This document shows positions 40,115 to 51,040 of a DNA stretch of 64,000 nucleotides, piece after piece. A model generated the notes under the pieces. That model was not told the DNA's origin, searched no databases, and saw only the letters and a list, made by a program, of their open reading frames with translations. Position 1 is the first letter of the stretch, and every line of letters starts with the position of its first letter. A program made the position numbers and the translations under genes. The stretch comes from Symbiodinium natans (taxonomy: Eukaryota; Sar; Dinophyceae; Suessiales; Symbiodiniaceae). The DNA lies in the NCBI GenBank assembly GCA_905221605.1, contig CAJNDS010002216.1, forward strand, positions 504,501-568,500, written 5' to 3'.

Positions 40115-41284
40115 TCCAGGGTTTTAGGGCTGAGGGCTTGGGGTTTAGGATCTTCTTGGGCCTTGGCAGGACCGTGGACCATCTCTGCCAAAAGACTCCC
40201 TAATTAGGGCGAGTCTAGTGGCAAGGTACGTTGATCAGTAGTGCCATGCCAACTATGGCCATATTGAAAGTCTCAGGCCCAATCAACCTGCATGATGCAA
40301 CCTAAAAGCCATCAACCCTAAACCCCAAACCCTAAACCCCAAACCCTAAACCCCAAACCCCAAACCCCAAACCCTAAACCCTAAACCCCAAACCCTAAAC
40401 CCTAAACCCCATTCTGACATCTGCGTGGTCTGCGTGGCCCGCCTCCCACGACGTCTCTGCAGGACTGATCTTGCCTGCGCACGTGATGGTCTCCTGCACT
40501 GGGCAGCGTCGGAGACATGCCCGTAGCTCCCGTGGAGCTTCCCATGGAATGTAATAAAAAAAGAATATAAGAAAACCCTCTGAACCCTGAAAAAAAATCT
40601 TAGACTATACCATTCTGCTACTAGAATACGGCAACACAAGAAACACTCAACGCCACAAAGCCCGACTCATCCCCGGCAGCACCTGGCTTAGGGTTTAGGG
40701 TTTAGGGTTTGGGGTTTAGGGTTTAGGGTTTCGCGTCTAGGGTCTAGGGTTTAGGGTTAGGGTTTCGTGGGTACCCAGAACCTCAGTTACAACTGTACTT
40801 GTAACAATTGGGGTTATATGGGTATTTCCCAAGATAGGGGTACCCTTAATATACCCCCAACAATGGTTTAACCCTTGTTATCCCTAAGCCCTAAGCCCTA
40901 AACCCTAAACCCTAAACCGTAAACCCCACACGTACCCCTGAACCTCCAAGTAACCTGGCCCTATTGCGTCTTGCCTGGAGTTCCTGAGCTTGTAGGTTTT
41001 TGGGTTTAGGGTTAGGGTTTAGGGTTCAGAGTTTAGGGTTGAGGGTTGAAGGTTCAGCAGCTTCGGATCGAGCAGTGTTACGGTAAAGCTATTATACTTA
41101 CGTCTCTGATATAACACCCACCCACCCGCAGAATCCCATAACATTGGGAAAATGGAAAGCATTCTCCAATAGACACAACAAAAACAGCTAATTTTGTCAA
41201 CCTCCTTTTCTTGCCACTGCAACTCTTGCGTGCTGCCTTAGCCTTGAAATGAACGGACACAAAAAAACCTGATTTTGCTACCCT

Positions 41285-41345
41285 CATACCCTAAACCCTA
41301 AACCCTAAACCTTAAACCCTAAACCCTAAACCCTAAACCCTAAAC
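41285..41345. repeat. CCCTAAA array
   Basis: Eight units, followed on the right by a different repeat field (41395-41870). Confidence 0.9.
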
Positions 41346-41394
41346 GGAGCGGATCTGTTGCGAAACTTATCTGGGCCTCACCCTAAACCTCAGG

Positions 41395-41870
41395 CCTTGA
41401 GGCCCTGAAACCCTACACCCCATTGGCCCCGAGACCCTAAACCCCAGGCCGTGAGGCCGCGAAACCCTAAACCCCGGGCCTTGAGGCCCTGAAACCCTAT
41501 ACCTAAACCCCGGGCCTGGGGCCCTGAAACGCTAAACTCCAGGCCTTGAGGCCCTGAAACCTTGAGGCCCAAACAACTAGCCTTGAACCACGGTTCAAGG
41601 CCAAAAATTCGTGGTTCAAGGCCAAAACTGGCCTTGAACCACGAAGGATTGGCCTTGAACCGCGAAGGATTGACCTCGAACCGCGAGTTTTTGGCATTGA
41701 GCCACAATTTGTCAGCCTTGCGAGTTTTTAGCCTTGAACCACGAATTGTTGGCCTGGAACCACGAATTTTTGCCTTGAACCACGAACGATTTGGCCGTGA
41801 ACCTAGCCTTGAAGCATGATTTAAGGCAAAAGTTTGAACCACGAGTTTTTGGCCTTGAACAGCGAAGTTA
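41395..41870. repeat. Degenerate repeat field: GGCCTTGAGGCCCTGAAACCC then GGCCTTGAACCACGAA units
   Basis: The left half alternates GGCCTTGAGG with CCCTAAACCCC. The right half is about 14 units of roughly 22-27 bp built on CCTTGAACCACGAA. GGCCTTGAGGCC is itself palindromic. The 161-codon minus frame across it is a by-product. Confidence 0.8.
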
Positions 41871-42559
41871 ATCAAGGTTAAGTTAACATATGATAGAGAG
41901 GGTTTAGGAGTTCGGGTTCCAGAAGGAAGGCTCCTGCTCTTGCGAATCTTGCACCTTGAACCGAAGCATCCCCAAAGCGTCGAGCCCTGAATCGCATTTC
42001 CAGAGCGCTACACTCATAGACTGCAACCGAATATGCTGGAACCTCAAGCCCCCCTGCCGACAACACTAAACCATAAACCCTACACCCCCGAACCATAAAG
42101 CCAACTCTCAAAGCTAAGCCAATCACAATTAAAAAAAAAAAGCAAAGAAAGACCAGGAAGGAACACAGAAAGCCGCCCAGTCCAGTGGTACCCGTTTACC
42201 CTGTTTCGGGGCTCTGGGCTCCCTTAGGGGCAACGTAAACTTGAGGGCTTAGGGTTGTTAGGGTTGTTAGGGTTTAGGGGTTTAGGGTTTAGGGCTAGGG
42301 TTTAGGGTTTAGGGCTTAGGTTTTTGGGGTTCGGTTTGGGGTCCCCAACAAGGGCTCCTCTATTATCATAGGGGTTGCCTCAAATACCCCGACCTGGACG
42401 ATCTGAGGTGGGCCAGCCACCACATTCCATACTGGTTTGAACACTGCCGAGCCTCAGCTGAAAGGATGTAGGGTTTCGGGTTTAGGGTTTAGGGTTTAGG
42501 GTTTAGGGTTTAGGGTTTAGGGTTTCGGGTTTAGGGTTTAGAGTTTGAAGATGTTTAGT

Positions 42560-44250
42560 TAGGGATATTTAGGGACTGAGGTCTGATATTCACGGGTGTG
42601 GGCTCTAATCTTCAAGCATCTTCAGACTTCATCAAGACAGCTGATGCATAGGTGTATGGTGAGTTACAGGTCCCACAGAATGCTCAGGGCTACTTCAAGC
42701 CTATCCTGCAGGGTTCCCTAGCCTTGTTCTGGGAAACTTCGGCAACGAGTGGGACAGAGTGGGGCCCTGGTCGGCACGGTCCAGATTGAACTCCTGACTT
42801 TCTTCGAACGCTTGGCATGACGCGAAACAGAGCCCCGAATTCTGGCAAGAACAGAACTGCGGAAGTTCTTCGCGAGAGTCGGGAGCCTCCATGCTTGAAT
42901 TCGCTTGGGCTCGAAATAAATCCTCCTCAGCCCCGAAAGACCACAACCTGTGTATGCCAGGGCGCTGTCCTGAATGACACAACCCTTATCCGTCCACCAG
43001 GAAAAGTGGGCGCATCCGGCGGTCTTGGCACAGCCTCGTCTCTCTGAATAGATTTTGCCCTGGGAAACCGTGATTGCTGTGGTCTGAACCGGTGCCAGGT
43101 CTGCTTGGGTTTGCTAAGGCTAACACCCGGAATCCAACTGAATCAATAAGACCCCTTTGAAAAAACGTCAGCCCGAACCCCATCAGCACTGCAACCCGCC
43201 CTAAACTCTTGAAGGGTTTTGGCTTAGGGCAGCTCTGGGTGTGGAGATTCGACCCGGTCTTGGTAGCTCAGGCGCCCGTAAGAGCGCAGTGGAAGCCAAG
43301 CAAATGCTGGGAGCTGCTCCATGACATTCCTGACGGCTTTTGCGGGTTTAAGGGCTTGTTTAGGGTTTAGGGTTTAGGGTTTAGGGTATAGGGTCCCATA
43401 GAGCCATCAGAAACCATTTGGCAAAATGCCTCCCATGAGGTCTTCTGTGTTTAGGGTGTACAGGGTATACAGAATCCGAATAAAAACAACAATTTGGGGG
43501 GCTGCCTCCCAGGGCCGTCGAACACAAAGCCTGCAGGGTTACGGCTTAGGGCTTAGGGCTTAGGGCTTAGGGCTTAGGGCTTAGGGCTTAGGGGCTGCTG
43601 AGCCAAGCTAAACGAAGTTACCACGACGTGGATCTCTTTCATACACAAGACTTTCGTTTTACAGTGAAGCTCGTTTATAATCAAGGCCCATGCACGCACC
43701 CTAAGCCCTAAACCCTATAGGCCTGCAAAAGGTGACCTGTGCATGTCTTGTGGCTTATGCTGCCTTCGGGGTGTGCGGTCGTTTCAAGAACATCCTCCGA
43801 GGCCGGGTCTCGAAGCGCATTGCGACTACAGGCTTCTTCATGGCAGTCTCAATACCTGGGACTCTATATACCTATAGTTTAGTAGTCATTCACTACACTT
43901 AGTCAGCATAGGGCATGACCCATGAAACTGTAGGTAAAGGGGGTCCCAAGTAAGCCCTGTGGCTCGGAACAGGCGAAAGTAGTTCTTTGTAGCTGTGGAG
44001 CGCTGCGCGTTGTAGACGAGCCGGCAGTTAGCCGGCCATGCTCTGATCGAAATCTCGTATTAATTGGGCTTGCACGGGCAGTGAAACAGTTCATCTCCGA
44101 TCCCGGAGCGGGCCTGATAACAATTCAACAGCACAATTCGAAAGAAATGGCGGAGACTGTTGAGTCCTGCCTCCTACCGAGTGTGAAGCCCAGAAAGGCC
44201 TAAGGAAATATCCTTAAAGTATATGAGGGGGTTTATGATGCTGGGGTTTA
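42560..44250. other. Mostly unassigned sequence
   Basis: A minus frame at 42982-42701 with several cysteines (QFCSCQNSGLCFASC) may be an exon. CTTAGGG array at 43540-43600. Nothing else is supported. Confidence 0.4.
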
Positions 44251-44277
44251 TGATGCTTGGGGCTTAGGGTTTAGGGT

Positions 44278-44382
44278 TGCCCAGTAACCTAGCATGAACA
44301 AGGGTGCCCTTTTTGCTTAAAACGGATCATAAGGGAACCTAAACCTCTCAAAAAGGGAATAAGAGTACTACTGGGCATCCTG
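44278..44382 (-). mobile_element. Candidate introner, CCCAG family
   Basis: Plus-strand ends TTGCCCAGTAACC and TACTGGGCATCC plus the AAGGGTGCCCTTTT / AAAAAGGGAATAAGAG arms match the layout of the copies at 3393-3512 and 16399-16519. No exon frame was read across it. Confidence 0.45.
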
Positions 44383-44529
44383 GGATGAGATGCCTACAAA
44401 GCATCACCGGAACAAAGGCCGAGGTTGGAGATCTGAGGGCGTGAAGCAGCAGCCAGTTCAGCAAGCGGTCGAGAAAAATCGTACATCACATGGCCGGCCA
44501 TTGTCGTATGTATCGATCTACAGATGTAA

Positions 44530-44705
44530 AATGCATCAGATGCATATATATATAATATCATATATATGTAATAGAGAGATACAAGGTATACGGCAATAGT
44601 TGTACGTATAGATATACATGTATACACATATATATATATATATATGTACACACCTTGTGTATATGTACAGAGAGAGAGAGAAGGCATACCTATATGTATA
44701 TGAGA
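44530..44705. repeat. AT and GA microsatellites
   Basis: TATATA/GTATACA runs and a short GA run. Open frames here are artefacts. Confidence 0.8.
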
Positions 44706-44861
44706 GTTTATGAAGATGTTCTAGCAAAGTGGTCTCACAGGGTGTTACCTTTGCTGCTGCTCCTACTCCCCGAGCTGCAGCCGAACCCCGGCCAGAACGC
44801 TAGGCTGTGGACAAATGACGAGCAGGGATGGGTACAGTCTATGGTACATAGCACCTGCCTA

Positions 44862-45355
44862 GGCATTCAATGCTGCTAGCATCGTTGGGTGGTTGGCGCG
44901 CAACTCCAGCAATTTATGTACAACCTGGCGTGTGGCCACCTGAAGTTCGCGTCTGCTGGCGGCCGTGGCCGCCTCAATGAGAGGTAGCTCCTCAACCAGC
45001 GAGTGGGGGGCGTGTTCGACATGCCCAGGCAGGTTGAGCTGCTGCAGGGCAGAGATCCAGTCGGCGACCTGGACATCGTCCGGGCGAAGGCACCCAAGGC
45101 ACTCCTGTGATAGCATCTGTCTCCACGCCAGGCCAAGGCAGAACATGCCCAGGGCGAATTTTCGAGGCGGGTTGCGTGTGGAAGTCGCCTCAACGAAGAG
45201 CAGCAAGCGGGCAAAGAACATGGATTTCTGCTTGACCCAGGCGATTTCAGGCTCGTATTGCTGTGAAGTCAGGGCACCGAAACGCCTGCAGTACACCGTC
45301 AGCAACTGCTGCTGCAGTGGTTCCCGGATCTGCCTATTTGACATGAAAAGGGTAA
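44862..45355 (-). CDS. Long exon of an alpha-helical protein, unrecognised
   Basis: About 160 codons open on the minus strand, from SNRQIREPLQQQLLTVYCRR to MLAALNA and a stop at 44859-44861. Predominantly helical, Leu/Gln/Ala-rich, no low complexity. It contains a C-L-G-C pair (ECLGCLRPDD). The frame upstream of 45355 enters repetitive AAGGGTAA sequence, so the acceptor is near there. Confidence 0.6.
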
Positions 45356-45489
45356 GAGCTGTAAAGGGTAATGGGATTAACCGGGTAAGGAGATTCGAGG
45401 GTAAAAGGGCAAGGGGATTCAAGGGTACTGCGATTCAAGGGGAATGAGCTTAAAGGTTCATCCCTCTTGAAAGCTGGACGTGCTGACAC

Positions 45490-45660
45490 CCCAAAACCCG
45501 AAACCCGAATCCCCAAACCCGAAACTCCAAACGCATAAACCCTAAACCCGAAACCCTATAAACCCTAAACCCCAAACCCGAAACCCTATAAACCCTAAAC
45601 CCGAAATCCGAACCCCTAAACCCGAAACCTTAAACCCTAAACTCGAAACCCCCTAAACCC
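45490..45660. repeat. CCCTAAA / CCCGAAA mixed array
   Basis: About 22 units with many CCCGAAA variants and two CCCTATAAA units. Confidence 0.85.
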
Positions 45661-46109
45661 AAGTAGGCCCTCCGGTGGTGCCAGGACACAAGGCGCGTTC
45701 CGACGTTGAAGCCGTCGGGCCGATGTCAGGGAAATGGAATCCTTGTCTCAAGGTGCTCAGTTTGGGGTTCATGGGGGTTCATTGGGGTTCATCGGGGTTT
45801 GGGGTTTAGGGTTCAGGGTTCAATTTTATGGGCATTCTAAGATTCCAAGTCTTATGGAACTCAATACAGGGTTGAATTACACAGGGCTTGGGGTTTCGGG
45901 TTTCTGAATAGAGAATTTAAGGGGACTGGAGTTAGGAGCCACAGCCCTCATTTTCGATTGGCTCAAGCATCTGACCTTGCAAGGCGTTCTTCTCAACCTC
46001 TGAGAGATTTGCCAAACTTGCCCGACGTTTTGTAGGTGCATAAACTTCTAGATACACATATATACATATAAAGTATTCACTCTTCAAGGGCTTCTGAAAA
46101 AAAGCGGTG

Positions 46110-46377
46110 CTTTGATGAGAGCTGCTGAGGCTCAGGTACCCGAGCCCGTCCAGGGCTTCCGAGTCGAAGTGGAAATGAAAAGGCTCCGAGTGCCTTGGTA
46201 GCCCAGGAACCATGTCATAATAAGGGCACCCCTCTTTTGGTTTTGGTTACTTTACATAAACCCTAAACCCGAAACCGTAAACCCCAAACCACAAAAAGGA
46301 AAAAGGGCACCACTGGGCTGGCGAAAGGTGCACGATCGGCGTCTTGGTGGCGCAGAAGACCGACTTAAAGCCGATGC
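46110..46377 (-). CDS. GHKL ATPase domain of sacsin / NO VEIN type, two exons
   Basis: Exon 46377-46332 encodes GIGFKSVFCATKTPIVH, and exon 46193 to about 46110 continues SEPFHFHFDSEALDGLGYL. Joined across the intron 46194-46331 they match the conserved block G-x-G-F-K-S-V-F ... P-x-(I/V)-H-S-x-x-F-x-F-x-F-D ... LGY of histidine-kinase-like ATPase domains found in sacsin, NO VEIN and related proteins. This block includes the second glycine-rich ATP-binding motif. The rest of the protein lies in unread exons. A minus frame at 46030-45935 (RRASLANLSEVEKNALQGQM) may be a later exon. Confidence 0.75.
46194..46331 (-). mobile_element. Introner, GTAGCCCAG family (GC donor)
   Basis: Duplication GCAC on both sides. 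Begins CTTTCGCCAGCCCAG, ends CTGGGCTACCAAG. Splicing GT|GCAC to AAG|GCAC yields PIVHSEPFHFHFD in frame. It contains a short CCCTAAA/CCCGAAA array. Confidence 0.9.
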
Positions 46378-46720
46378 CTCCCCGAAAAACGCCAACCCCC
46401 CACTCCCTCCCCCCTCGTTTAGGGTTTGGGGTTTTAGGGTTTAGGGCTTCCTGCCTGAAACAGCGAAAAAACCCTACCACGCCTGGTTTTTTCGAGTTTA
46501 TATGGGTTTACGGGGCTTATAGGGTTTTTAGTAGATTTTTTCAACAGGGCTTTAATCGGATTTAATCTCATTGGAATGCAGTGTCTGGCTGTGTGAGCCA
46601 GACCTGAAATTTTCTTTTCACAGGGTTTAGGGGTGGACCCTGACAACTGCTAACATAGTTTCTTTACAGCGGGCTTTGAGGATTCTGGTCTGAGGTCCTT
46701 TTTCAAAACCCTCATGGGCT

Positions 46721-46973
46721 CTGTAGTCTGTGGTGACCAAGGCTTTCTTTTTTCACCTCATTTTTCCTGTGGGATTTTGGGCTCAGCACCGGTCTGGAAG
46801 CGCCCGGGTAAAGCAGTGTCGTAGGCAAGCACGCCTAGTCACAACGACTGTGGGTGTGTAGGCTGTAGGTGTCAAAACCTTTTCCCCCAGGCCTGGCTCA
46901 AGTAGTCGCCCGGGTTTCTTAGGATTGCCGTTTCGGCGGCCGCGCCTCGCGCTTCGAGAAGAAAAATTCACCT
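46721..46973 (+). mobile_element. LINE-type 3' end, copy 1
   Basis: About 253 bp nearly identical to 48990-49244. Its last 54 bp (46920-46973) also match 57938-57991: a stable hairpin GCCG-TTT-CGGC, then GCGCCTCGCGC and AGAAGAAAAATTCACCT. Upstream sequence differs from the long LINE, so it belongs to another subfamily. Confidence 0.7.
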
Positions 46974-48989
46974 TTTTGCATCCTAGGCCAGTCCCAGCCG
47001 GCGGGACGCAAGTTCCGGAGCGGGTGGCAATCTCTCGGAGGGGCTCACCTCCAGGAAAGCTTGAGTTTGAATAAGCACCAGCGCTTGGTGCCCCTAAACT
47101 AACTGCCTTTTCCCCAAAGTTTTGCTTTGTTTTCCTTTGCCAATTTGCACTGCTTGCAGTCATGCATGCCGCTGCATTTCTGAGATCATGCCGCCCACTG
47201 GCAGAAGAGCAGATGGGGGCAAGGTCTTCGCCAATGGTCACTTTTGGTGTCTCTTGGGTTTAGGATTGCATGCATGCTTGGCGCTGGCAAGTTTGGTGGC
47301 AAGCGTGGGGACCATCCTGTGTGGTTGAGCTCCTTAGGGGGGTCCCTTGGCATCTTTGGAAGGGTTTAGTGTTGTTGAGGTTACCTATGTGTGGGCCACA
47401 AGTGTGCTGCCACCTCTGGCTACACCAGTACCATAATTACTGAATTTTGTGCATCAACTCAGGCGCTATGCACTCTGGACATGCAGGAAGCACTCATCTC
47501 TCCAGCCTCTGGGAGGATCTTCCTCAGCGTCCAGGTCCTCCACTAAAGGGCCATGCAGTTACGTCCTTGAGTTGGGGGGCCAGCCCTGCAGGGTTTTGGA
47601 ACAAGTGCAGGAGTTGCTACGGGCTCTTGCCTCCCTATCGCTTGGCGTTGGCAGAACCAAGTGTGGGATCCTCCTCTTACTTGTTGTTTTTGTAGTTTCG
47701 GGCATGCAGGTCCCCAGGAGTGTCCAGACCGTGAGTCCTGCCTGTGCTGCAAGCCAAGCCAACAGTGGGTGTGTTTCATGGCTGGTGCGGCGTGGTTCCC
47801 GCGCTTGTTGAGGGGAGCGTCGACACCTGCGCGTGTGGAGGGGTGCGTTTGCCCTCGCGCTTAGTTTGAGGGCTTAGCACCGGCCTTGACGCGCAGTCAC
47901 CTAGGTTTGGATCTTGCAGTTGCCCAGGGTGGTTGGTTGGGTTTAAGGTCACCTTTGAGAGCGTATACCGGCCCACTTCGCCGGGGGCCTTTCCCAGCCA
48001 CAGTGCAAAGGCAGTGCGCGCTTCTCTGTCTTCGCGCAGACCCATTCATTACAGTCCAGGCACCATTTTCTGTCCTTTTACTGCCAAACAAGTCGTTCCT
48101 GCTATTTTGGGGTTTAGGATGACACGCTGAGCCCCAAATAGCAACATGATGTTGCTGGTATAGGAATTCGCCAAGATTTTTGGCCAAATTTCCTTTTCTG
48201 CACAAAATCATTGAAGTTGGCCCGCCAGCATCAAAGATCTTCGACATCGAGTCGAGCGTGCATTGCAGGGCCAAATAGCAACATTACGTTGCTGGTATAG
48301 GAAATCGCCAAGGCTTTTTTGGTCAAATTTCCTTTTCTGCACAAAATCATTGAATTTGGCCCGCCCGCACCAAAGTTCTTCACCATCGAGTCGAACGTAC
48401 ATTGCAGGGCCTGGACGCTGGCTTTTCCTCCCCGGCTGGAGGTAAGTTTGGCCAACATGTGGCCTTGATGGCCACTCTGCTGCCCGTGGCATGCACGCGA
48501 GGGCAGTACTTCCACTCCTTTCCCCGTCTTTGGGGTGGTTTTCCCTCCCCGTTTGGAGGTAATTTTGGCAGACAGGGGGCCTGTTCAAGAATGCAAGGGC
48601 AGTGCGCCACTCCACTGCCCGTCAATGGGGTGGATTTTGGTTGGTAGAGGTAGCCGAGTGCCCAGAGCTGCTGCGGCATGGGTGCTCTGGCCCCTGTTAG
48701 TAAGAGCGAGAACGCAGGGGCCACCTCGTTGCAGCATTGGGGGGAGTGCGTGGTCCCCGCGCTTAACTACAAATTGAGGGGACAAAACCCTGCTGCGCCA
48801 GTTAACGTCCAGCCCAGAGAAGGTGAGCTGAAGGCCCCCCGCCCCCAGGCCTTGGGGGTTCTCCTCCCTGCCAAGTGCATTGGGGCGGGGCAGCAACACA
48901 GGAGGCCTAGCCCTGTATAGTGCAGTTCCAAGTTGAAGAAGACGCTGGGGGTTGACCATTCAGAGTCCCTCCATTTGATGGCATAGGTC
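46974..48989. other. Spacer between two LINE 3' ends, unassigned
   Basis: Two tandem copies of a roughly 138-bp unit (about 48132-48268 and 48269-48408) share GCCAAATAGCAACAT, GTTGCTGGTATAGG and TTTCCTTTTCTGCACAAAAT; each holds an AGCAAC/GTTGCT hairpin. A plus frame at 47449-47811 (120 codons) and others show no known motif. It could be the body of a non-autonomous element bounded by the 253-bp direct repeats. Confidence 0.5.
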
Positions 48990-49244
48990 CTGTAGCCTGT
49001 AGTGACCAAGGCTTTCTTTTCTCACCTCATTTTTCCTGTGGGATTTTGGGCTCAGCACCGGCCTGGAAAGCGCCCGGGTAAGCAGTGCCGTAGGCAAGCA
49101 CGCCTAGTCACAACGACTGTGGGTGTGTAGGCTGTAGGTGTCAAAACCCTTTTCCCCCAGGCCTGGCTCAAGGTAGCCGCCCGGGTTTCTTAGGATTGCC
49201 GTTTCGGCGGCCGCGCTTCGCGCTTCGAGAAGAAAAATTCACCT
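48990..49244 (+). mobile_element. LINE-type 3' end, copy 2
   Basis: Direct repeat of 46721-46973 ending TTCACCT. The long LINE begins immediately to its right. Confidence 0.7.
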
Positions 49245-49479
49245 GTGGCTCAAGTTTCGGCTCAGACCCCGGTGGGGTGTTGTGGTAGGAAAGCGACTGT
49301 GAAACAAGCCCTGAGGCCCAAACCTTGTGTGGGGGAACAGGCTCCATCTTGAATCCCAGTCTCTTTGTAGTGCCATAGCATACCTTACCCGCCGGAAAGG
49401 GGCTCGCTCCTAACGGGGGTTGACCAACACACCCTCCCACCTTCATCGGGGGGAAAGGGTGGTCAACACGCCTCCCGCA

Positions 49480-50652
49480 ATGGGTCGGGAATACACTGTG
49501 TGCAAGGGCTGTGGAAATTGGATCTACACAGATCTAATCACGCAGGACCTCAAATGCAAGAAGTGTGCAAAGACCTGGCCCACCAAGGGGAGGCGTCCTA
49601 CAGTGTGGGAGTCTGCCACCTGGAGGAACCCCAAAACCCCTAAGCCCAAAGCCCAGAATGGGGAGGCAATGGGGGGCACGCCCAACCCGCCGTCGCCCAA
49701 GCCGCCTCGAACCCCTAAGGTCTACAAGGCCTTGGAAGGGGTATGGGAACAAATTCCCGAAGCTGCCCGTGTTGAACTCTCCAAGGCCGGTTTCAGGGCC
49801 CCGGTGGAGGACAAGTCGTCGGATGAGGTGGCCCTTCTGGACCTATTGCAGGCCCACATTGGGGATCTGCCAGCGGACGTCCAGACAGCGCTGCACAACA
49901 GGAACAAGGTTCCTGATGTTCCGCCAGAAGAAGCCGCCATAACAGCCACGAACGAGCTCAAAGGGGCATCCACCAAGCTGCGGTCCTTAGGCCACCGCAA
50001 AATTCGTCTCCAAGCCAAGATTGACGAATCGAAAGCCGCCCTCAAAGCGTTGTATGTTGAAATGCAAAACTTGATGCAAGAGCTGAAAGCGGCTGAGGAA
50101 AATATGGAAACCCTTGCCAAGACCTTCCGGGACAAGGTACTTCAGGCGCCCGTTCAAGAAGAAGATGAGGACTTTAATCTGTCCGAGGTGCTTGGAAGCA
50201 TTGGCCTTTCCCTTGATGAAGCCCAACTCCAAAAGGTGCGGGATGCCCAGGCTCAGCACAAGCTCCAGCGAAGGCAGAAGGCTGCGGAGCAGCTGCTGGC
50301 CCATGCCGGCTTCCCGCCTGGATTGGGGGGGAGTCCTCCAGGTATAGGGGGTCAGGCCATTGCAGCCCAGTTGGAAGCCATTGGGGTGACCCTGACCCCA
50401 GACCAAAAGAACATGGTAATCACTGGGCAGTGGCCCGGCCCCTCACAAACCATCGACCTCAAGGCGGCAATTGAGCAAGGATGCCCCAACATGGAAATCG
50501 AAGACCTTGAGCTAAGACGAGAAGAACTTGAAGTGCAGCTTGAGCGCAAGCGACGCAAGCTGGCTACCCAAAGCGCCTCCCCACCCACCTCCGTCAAAGA
50601 AGGGGGCAAGGAAAAAGGGGAGCGCAGCCGCTCGCCCAAAACCAGGAGTTAG
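49480..50652 (+). CDS. LINE ORF1: zinc ribbon and coiled-coil protein
   Basis: A 410-codon frame opens at 49420; I prefer the second ATG at 49480 (MGREYTVCKGC), which leaves 390 residues, because the first 20 codons are unlike the rest. C-x2-C ... C-x2-C (CKGCG ... CKKC) early in the protein forms a zinc ribbon. A helical region follows (residues about 170-290) with EAQLQKVRDAQAQHKLQRRQ heptad-like stretches, and a Glu/Arg-rich C-terminus ends in RSRSPKTRS. ORF1 proteins usually bind element RNA. No homologue recognised in detail. Confidence 0.7.
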   Translation: MGREYTVCKGCGNWIYTDLITQDLKCKKCAKTWPTKGRRPTVWESATWRNPKTPKPKAQNGEAMGGTPNPPSPKPPRTPKVYKALEGVWEQIPEAARVELSKAGFRAPVEDKSSDEVALLDLLQAHIGDLPADVQTALHNRNKVPDVPPEEAAITATNELKGASTKLRSLGHRKIRLQAKIDESKAALKALYVEMQNLMQELKAAEENMETLAKTFRDKVLQAPVQEEDEDFNLSEVLGSIGLSLDEAQLQKVRDAQAQHKLQRRQKAAEQLLAHAGFPPGLGGSPPGIGGQAIAAQLEAIGVTLTPDQKNMVITGQWPGPSQTIDLKAAIEQGCPNMEIEDLELRREELEVQLERKRRKLATQSASPPTSVKEGGKEKGERSRSPKTRS

Positions 50653-50688
50653 GAACCCGGCCGGGAGGGCGCCAAGTGGGGTTTAATA

Positions 50689-51040
50689 GTGGGCTATTGG
50701 CCTCACCAGGAGCCCGACCTGTGGCCAGGAGGTTCGGAAGCCGAACAAGGTTTTGTCACTGTATATAAAAAGAAGTGGAAGGCGAAGGGCCAGCTTTCTT
50801 GGTCCAAAGACGTTGAGAAGGCTAGCACCCGTGTGCCCTCCGCGAGCCTTTCAGGCACTCCCGAGTCTCAGGCTGTTTTGACCACACCATCCAAGCCGGG
50901 GACGGAGGACGATTTTGACCCTTTCCCCCTTTCTAGGGGGGTTTTTACAAACAATATCTCACCTGAGTGGAGGGAGTTCGGTCCTTCCCCAATCAATCTC
51001 TACAACCGGTTTTCAGCCCTGGCGGCAACGATGAATTCAC
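50689..51040 (+). CDS. N-terminal part of LINE ORF2 in a different frame
   Basis: The frame from 50689 reads GFVTVYKKKWKAKGQLSWSK ... FGPSPINLYNRFSALA, well-behaved protein, up to about 51035. From there the ORF2 frame takes over (GNDEFTSLLLKAKDQ). The bases TTTTCAGCCCTGGCGGC mark the switch. A single-base change or programmed shift would make one longer ORF2. Confidence 0.55.
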
